Source: Gadus chalcogrammus (Eukaryota; Chordata; Actinopteri; Gadiformes; Gadidae). From it: a stretch of DNA of 64,000 nucleotides. The notes beneath the pieces were generated by a model. That model did not search any database, had not been told where the DNA came from, and saw only the letters and a list, made by a program, of their open reading frames with translations. The position numbers and the translations under genes are program-made. How positions within the stretch are numbered: the first letter of the stretch is position 1; the number at the start of each line of letters is the position of its first letter. Positions 59,401-64,000 of the stretch are shown piece by piece. The stretch is taken from NCBI RefSeq assembly GCF_026213295.1, contig NC_079414.1:12218234-12282233 (forward strand), written 5' to 3'.

Positions 59401-62216
59401 CATTCCTTAGTTTATTCTTAGTTTGACCTGCAGTACAGTCATGTTACTATTGTTGCACATGATTTTGGTATATCGATAGAATCATCCATAGAAGTTGTAC
59501 ATTTAAAAGAGTTTGAGTAAATAAAATATTGAATTGGTCGAAGGCTCCAAGGTCTCGGTGATGTCAATGGTACAAGTTTGTCTGGCATCCATTTGGGCTA
59601 ATTGAGAGCACAGATTGGTGTGAAATGACGCCAGACTAACTCAAACCCAAGGAAACCAGTGAGAACCTAACTACACCTTAAGTCTCACCAGAGGGGGCGC
59701 TGTTTCTACATAAAGTGAACCTTTGTGTTCGATTGGATGCTTACGTGTGTCTAGGTGTGAACTATAAGCAGTGTTAACAGCGGTCCGGTCGGCGCTCCAC
59801 CTCCTCCTACCTCATCAGATCTTTCTCCTTGTCCTCTGCGGCGCTGTCGTCGTCCACGTCCATCACTCCGTTCTCCTCCTCCTCGTCCTCTGCCTGGTAC
59901 TCCCCCTCCTCCTTGCGCTCCTCTCTCTTCAGCTGGGGCTCCGCCTCCTTCACGTGGGAGGTGCCGTTGAACGTGAGCGGGCAAACCACCTCCACCTCTT
60001 CCTCCTCCTCTTCCTCCTTGGGTCTCTTCACGTCTACCACCTCCACCTCATCGTCGTCCTCCTCTTCCTCGCCGTGCCTCCTCACGGAGCCCTTCCTGGC
60101 CGCCGCCGCCGCCGTCGCCGTCGCCGTCGCAGCGGGGGGCGGCGGGCTGCGCTTCAACACCGACACCGGCACGGCGCCGCGGCCCCTGGTGGGGCTCAGG
60201 GCGGGCGGGGGGGCGGAGCTCCTGCCGGTGGACGTGGGCGATTGGTTGGCGGCGGTGAGGGTGGGCGGGGACATGGAGAGGTCCTGCACCACACCCTGCG
60301 GCGGGTGGTGGTGGGGGTGCATCTGCTGCTGGGCGCTGGGCGCGGAGGGCCCGGAGCGGGGCGACAGGTTGGCGAGCGCGGGGGAGGAGGGGGGTCCGCG
60401 GTGCACCTGGAGGCGGGGCATCTGGGTGTAGCGCTCCACCAGCGCCGAGCAGACGTCGGGCTGGTGCGCGTGGTGCTTGTCCAGGTGGCGGCCGAGCGAG
60501 CGGAAGTGGCGTCCGCAGTACTCGCAGGTCTGGCGCTGGGCGTCCATGGCCATGACGCCCTTCAGGGCGCTGGCGTGGGGCGCGCTCGCCCCCAGCGGGG
60601 TGGGGGCTTTGAAGGTGTGGCCGGTGGAGGAGGAGGCGGAGGGGCCGTAGGAGTGTGGGGGAGGGGGGGAGGACGCCAGGGGGGAGTGGCTGGGGCGGTA
60701 GGGGCGTGTGGGGGAGCCCACGGGGGTGTTGCTGTGCGTGGTGCGGATAAGGGTCTTCTTCTTGGTGTGGGGCACGCGGCGGCGCCGGCGCTGGCGCTGG
60801 ACTGTGCGGGCGCGGCCCTCGTCGTTCCCGGGCTCGGAGTCGCTGCCGTCGGAGTGGGAGATGGGGGAGGAGGAAGGGGAGAGGGACCAGGAAGGGGTGA
60901 GATACTCTTGCTGCTGCTGCTGTCGCTGGTTGGCGGTCAGGGGGAGAGGTTCCTCTTCCTGGGGAAGGAGGAAGTGTTAGGAAGTTATTCTAACGAGATA
61001 TCATAACAAGCGTCTTAACAAGTTGCCTAAACAAGATATCTTAGGAAGTTGTCTTAACTAGAGATTCTGAGACAAAAGTGAATGTGTTAACCCACAAAAC
61101 ATAAATCAAACCAGACAGTTCTCTATCAGCCTCAGAATATTGAGTCCAGTAGTCGTGACACAAGCATTAGTCGTGACCGAGAGACTCAGCCAAAGGGTAA
61201 CTAGGAATTAGTTGTCTATGAACATGTGTGTAATTAAGGGGATTCAGACACTTTAAGTACATTAAATGGTCTAAAGGCACCAACTATGAGGGCCGTCCAT
61301 TTCAATTCATCTCCTGTGGGTTTTTGAATGAGTGTGTGGTTCTTTGTTAGAAACCAACAGGTTTTCTTGTTTACCTTTTTAATGATGTTGTTGTTGTTGT
61401 TCTCCGGGTCAGAGTTACACTCGTATCGCCCTGGTGACACGGGACCACGGAAACCCTGCAGGAGGAAGAAGGAGGAAGGAGGAGCAGGGGGAAGAGGAAG
61501 AAAAGAAAGAGAAGGAGAAGCAAGATGAGTGAGCCACTCGGCGCAAGGCTAACCTCATGCTACATGCTAGCTCGTTTGCATGCGCCTCACACCCATGGCG
61601 GGCTGTCAGTCTGAGCACGAGGAGCTGCTACCTCCGAGGTTAATTAGGATTTGAAAAGCCTCAGAAAAATACCCGACAAGATGGAGCAGCCAAGGGGCGG
61701 CGAGATGTGACACTCTTTTTTAGTGCGGACGCACGACAGCCAACCTCATTGTATACAGCACAGATTGAAAAGAGGGAGATGATGAAAAAGGAGGCGGGGA
61801 CATCTTGGATCTGAGTCAAATTTAGTATCCACCATCATGAGATATTGTGTTTCTGTTCTGTTGATAAGCTCTCATCATCATCTTCAACGGTTGATGTCTT
61901 CATTGATCTGATCTGATTAATTTGAATGGCAGATGACACGTGATAACCATGGTTACAGCCGCCAGAGAACTACAGGTAGAGTGAGTAAACTGCAGAACTG
62001 CCATCACCATGGTAACCTCATGCTCAGCTTAGCTCTGTGTGTGTGTTGGTGTGTGTGTGCGTGCATAAGTGCGTGTGTGCATTTGGGAGAGTGTGTGTGT
62101 TTGCATTATGTGTGTGCTAATGTCTATTTGGTGTGCAGTATGCACCATTACACATGCGGTCACCAGGCAGACACAATGCGCAATGTGTGTGTGTGTGTGT
62201 GCTTAAATATATATAT

Positions 62217-62257
<41 letters not shown>

Positions 62258-62269
62258 CCTACGTGTATC

Positions 62270-62310
<41 letters not shown>

Positions 62311-63863
62311 GTGCTTGTTTTTGTGTGTTTGTGTGCATGCATGTGTGTGTATAACATACAAATATATATGTGTGTGTGCGTGTGTGTTTGTGCATGTGTG
62401 TGTGTGTGTGTGTGCACGTGTGTGCGTGTGTGTGTGTGTGCTCGCGCATGCATGCGTGTGAGTGTGTGTGTCTGTGCGTGTGCGTGTGTGTGTGTGTGCG
62501 TGTGTGTGTGCTCGCGCATGCATGCGTGTGAGTTTGTGTGTATGTTTGCATGTGTGCGTGTGTGTGTGTGTGTGTGTGAGTGTGTGTGTGTGGGTGTGTG
62601 TGCTCAGACGCGTGCGTGCGTGTGTGTGTGCGTGTGTGCCTGTGTGTTTGTGTGTTTCCATATCCATAATGTGTGTGCGTTCCACTCACCAGGTTATCGC
62701 CCCACTCCGTCAGGCTGTAGTCCACGGTGATCTCCTCGCCCCTGACGATGTCCCGGATGGCGATGACCACCAGCCTCACCTGGCTGCCACAGTGCACCTC
62801 GCGGATGCGGCAGTTGGGGGAGGGGGGGAAGGCGCTCTGTGCGGGGGGCGGGGGCGGGGCCTGGGGAGCGGTGGGGGCGGGGCTAGAGGCGGGGGCCTGG
62901 GAGGAGCGAGCCGTCGAGGCCGAGCAGGAGGCGGCCTTCACCCCGCCTGATCCCCCCTCGTCCGCATGCTCCGACGGACCACTGGAGGAGGAGGGGGGGG
63001 GGAGTGAGGGGGAGCAGGGAAAGGATCAGAGGAGAGGGAGGAGTGGTCAGCAGGAGGAGGAGGAAGAGGAGGAGGAGGGGAGGGAGGAGGAGGAGCAACA
63101 AACGTCAGAAGGGGGAGGGTTGGCTTACAAGTGGTTTGTTCCAGGGTCACACAGACCCAGTATTAATTGTTCTGCATTCCTGAGTATTATGCATTAAAGG
63201 TTTACATTATGATTAACGATTAATGCTTAAGGTGCATCATGTAGGATTTAGTGGCATCTAGTGGTGAGGTTGCAGAATGCAATCAACAGCCTAGGAGAAG
63301 CTATGGTGGCCTGTACTGGCGTGGTAAGAGGTACTTTCAAAATGATGATTATCATCTTCAACTGTATCGAGCAACCAAGTGTCAAGGGATGGCTCCATGA
63401 TAGATTAACATTATTGTATTCAGTTATTTGGGCAAACTTCAGTTCTTAGCTTACAAGTAAGCAACATGACAATATGGCACGAGTATTTCTTTTTGGATAT
63501 AATAATGTGTGGTGTACATGTATGTAATGCTGTATGTATGTTATAGTGTCTGGATGTGATATGTTATATTTATTTAACATCCTGACACTATGACATGTGC
63601 AATGTCTTTGTGACAAATAACAAGAGACACACTTTCGTGTCCAACCAAGCAGTATTACGGATTAGATCAATTCAATAATGGATTACTAATTAGTGATTAC
63701 TGAAACAGATGGAAATCTACCAATACAAACTGCATGGTAACACACACGCAAAAACACACACGCACAAGCACAGACAGGTGCTGCTTACCAGTTGTGAGGA
63801 GTGGGGTCTGTATGGTACGGGGGTCCATCCTGGGCTGACCGCTTGCCGTCGGGGGTCTCCTTC
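56485..63863 (-). CDS. Large gene: SET-like segment, C2H2-type finger, tyrosine-recombinase-like domain (5' end outside window)
   Basis: Seven minus-strand exons: 63863-63789, 62981-62690, 61455-61375, 60958-59811, 59276-58441, 57992-57687 and 56738-56485. All junctions are GT-AG and keep phase, giving 996 residues plus stop with the start upstream of the window. Residues about 80-122 resemble the end of a SET domain (VVIAIRDIVRGEEITVDYSL). Residues 294-312 are a C2H2-type finger (CEYCGRHFRSLGRHLDKHH) in a Pro/Ser-rich region with acidic and KRP runs. Exon 5 resembles a tyrosine recombinase: LYNRRRECEVSKL is like box I with its Arg, and LTQTRVRRQVAIL is like box II but lacks the His. The expected GH and final Tyr region reads ENFLEREYHVTQNC, so catalysis seems lost. 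An AT-hook-like GRVGRPKKMKN lies in exon 6. The C-terminal KRPWSEAERAAVEEHLTRN plus WRAIKFYCHNRI domain recurs, from memory, in many fish proteins with this recombinase-like region. Probably a nuclear chromatin or DNA-binding protein (inference). Exact gene name not recognised. Confidence 0.85.
56741..56835 (+). repeat. G-run and GA microsatellite in intron
   Basis: A 12-G run (the polypyrimidine tract of the last acceptor on the minus strand) followed by (GA)n. Confidence 0.9.
57997..58019 (-). repeat. Poly-C tract at splice acceptor of exon 6
   Basis: On the minus strand an almost pure C run of about 20 bases precedes CAACAG, forming the acceptor of the 57992-57687 exon. Confidence 0.9.
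62036..62666 (+). repeat. Long compound GT/TA microsatellite in intron
   Basis: About 630 bp of (GT)n with GC interruptions (GTGCGT, CTCGCGCATGCATGCGTG twice) and a (TA)n core at 62270-62310. It lies in the intron just downstream of the 62981-62690 exon. Confidence 0.95.
63225..63310 (+). repeat. MITE fragment (GTGGCATCTAGTGGTGAGGTTGC)
   Basis: ATGTAGGATTTAGTGGCATC, then TAGTGGTGAGGTTGCAGAAT, a motif seen commonly in fish MITEs. Only one end is present. Confidence 0.5.
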
Positions 63864-64000
63864 CTGTCTCCTAGGGTTACCAAGTCAAACGGTTAGTTTG
63901 GTAAATCGGGTTCTGAGATACAGTATGCACCGACACACACTCCACAAGGCTAGGAGCAGGTACACACAAACACACACACACACTCACACACACATGCACA

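Noticed and set aside
58412..59410. Long frames on both strands overlapping exon 5 of the minus-strand gene
   Set aside because: GC-rich coding DNA leaves other frames open; only the frame with in-phase splice sites and conserved blocks was kept.
61933..62950. Cys/Val- and His/Thr-rich frames over GT repeats
   Set aside because: Microsatellite translation, not protein-coding.

Overview
The window looks like nuclear DNA of a ray-finned (teleost) fish. It has spliced genes with GT-AG introns, many CA/GT microsatellites, and a dense load of fish-type transposable elements: PIF/Harbinger, hAT, an L2-like LINE, a Ty3/Gypsy remnant, MITEs, foldback elements and a tRNA-derived SINE. No prokaryotic, organellar or viral operon structure was seen.

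Layout. 0.3-1.9 kb: a broken THAP-domain gene on the minus strand. 3.8-9.0 kb: MITE-like duplications, then a large foldback element (6284-9046) carrying a hAT insertion and a second insertion. 9.2-10.8 kb: a hAT remnant with a transposase fragment. 12.7-15.0 kb: a dispersed repeat (called R1 here) split by a deleted Harbinger element, another foldback, and a second R1 copy. 15.0-16.5 kb: the LTR and integrase end of a Ty3/Gypsy element. 20.3-25.5 kb: four nested layers, namely a dispersed repeat, a 4.9-kb inverted-repeat element, an L2-like LINE and a solo LTR. 26.5-35.1 kb: a stack of three Harbinger elements. 35.1-46.8 kb: ANKRD49 on the plus strand, with a fourth Harbinger element in its first intron. 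51.8-53.2 kb: another nested foldback. 56.5-63.9 kb: the 3' part of a large minus-strand gene whose 5' end lies beyond the window.

Host genes. ANKRD49 (two coding exons, 246 aa) is the one confidently named gene. The minus-strand gene has seven visible exons that stay in one frame for 996 aa. It joins a SET-like segment, a C2H2-type finger, a tyrosine-recombinase-like domain that appears to have lost its catalytic tyrosine, and a conserved C-terminal domain. It looks like a host gene built partly from a recombinase-type mobile element.

Most interesting element. At 29532-32824 lies a Harbinger transposon with terminal inverted repeats, an uninterrupted 348-aa DDE transposase, and a divergent uninterrupted Myb/SANT-like partner gene. 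It sits inside an older, decayed Harbinger copy. It is the only transposon in the window with all expected parts apparently intact. All family names come from reading the sequence by eye; no database search was possible.
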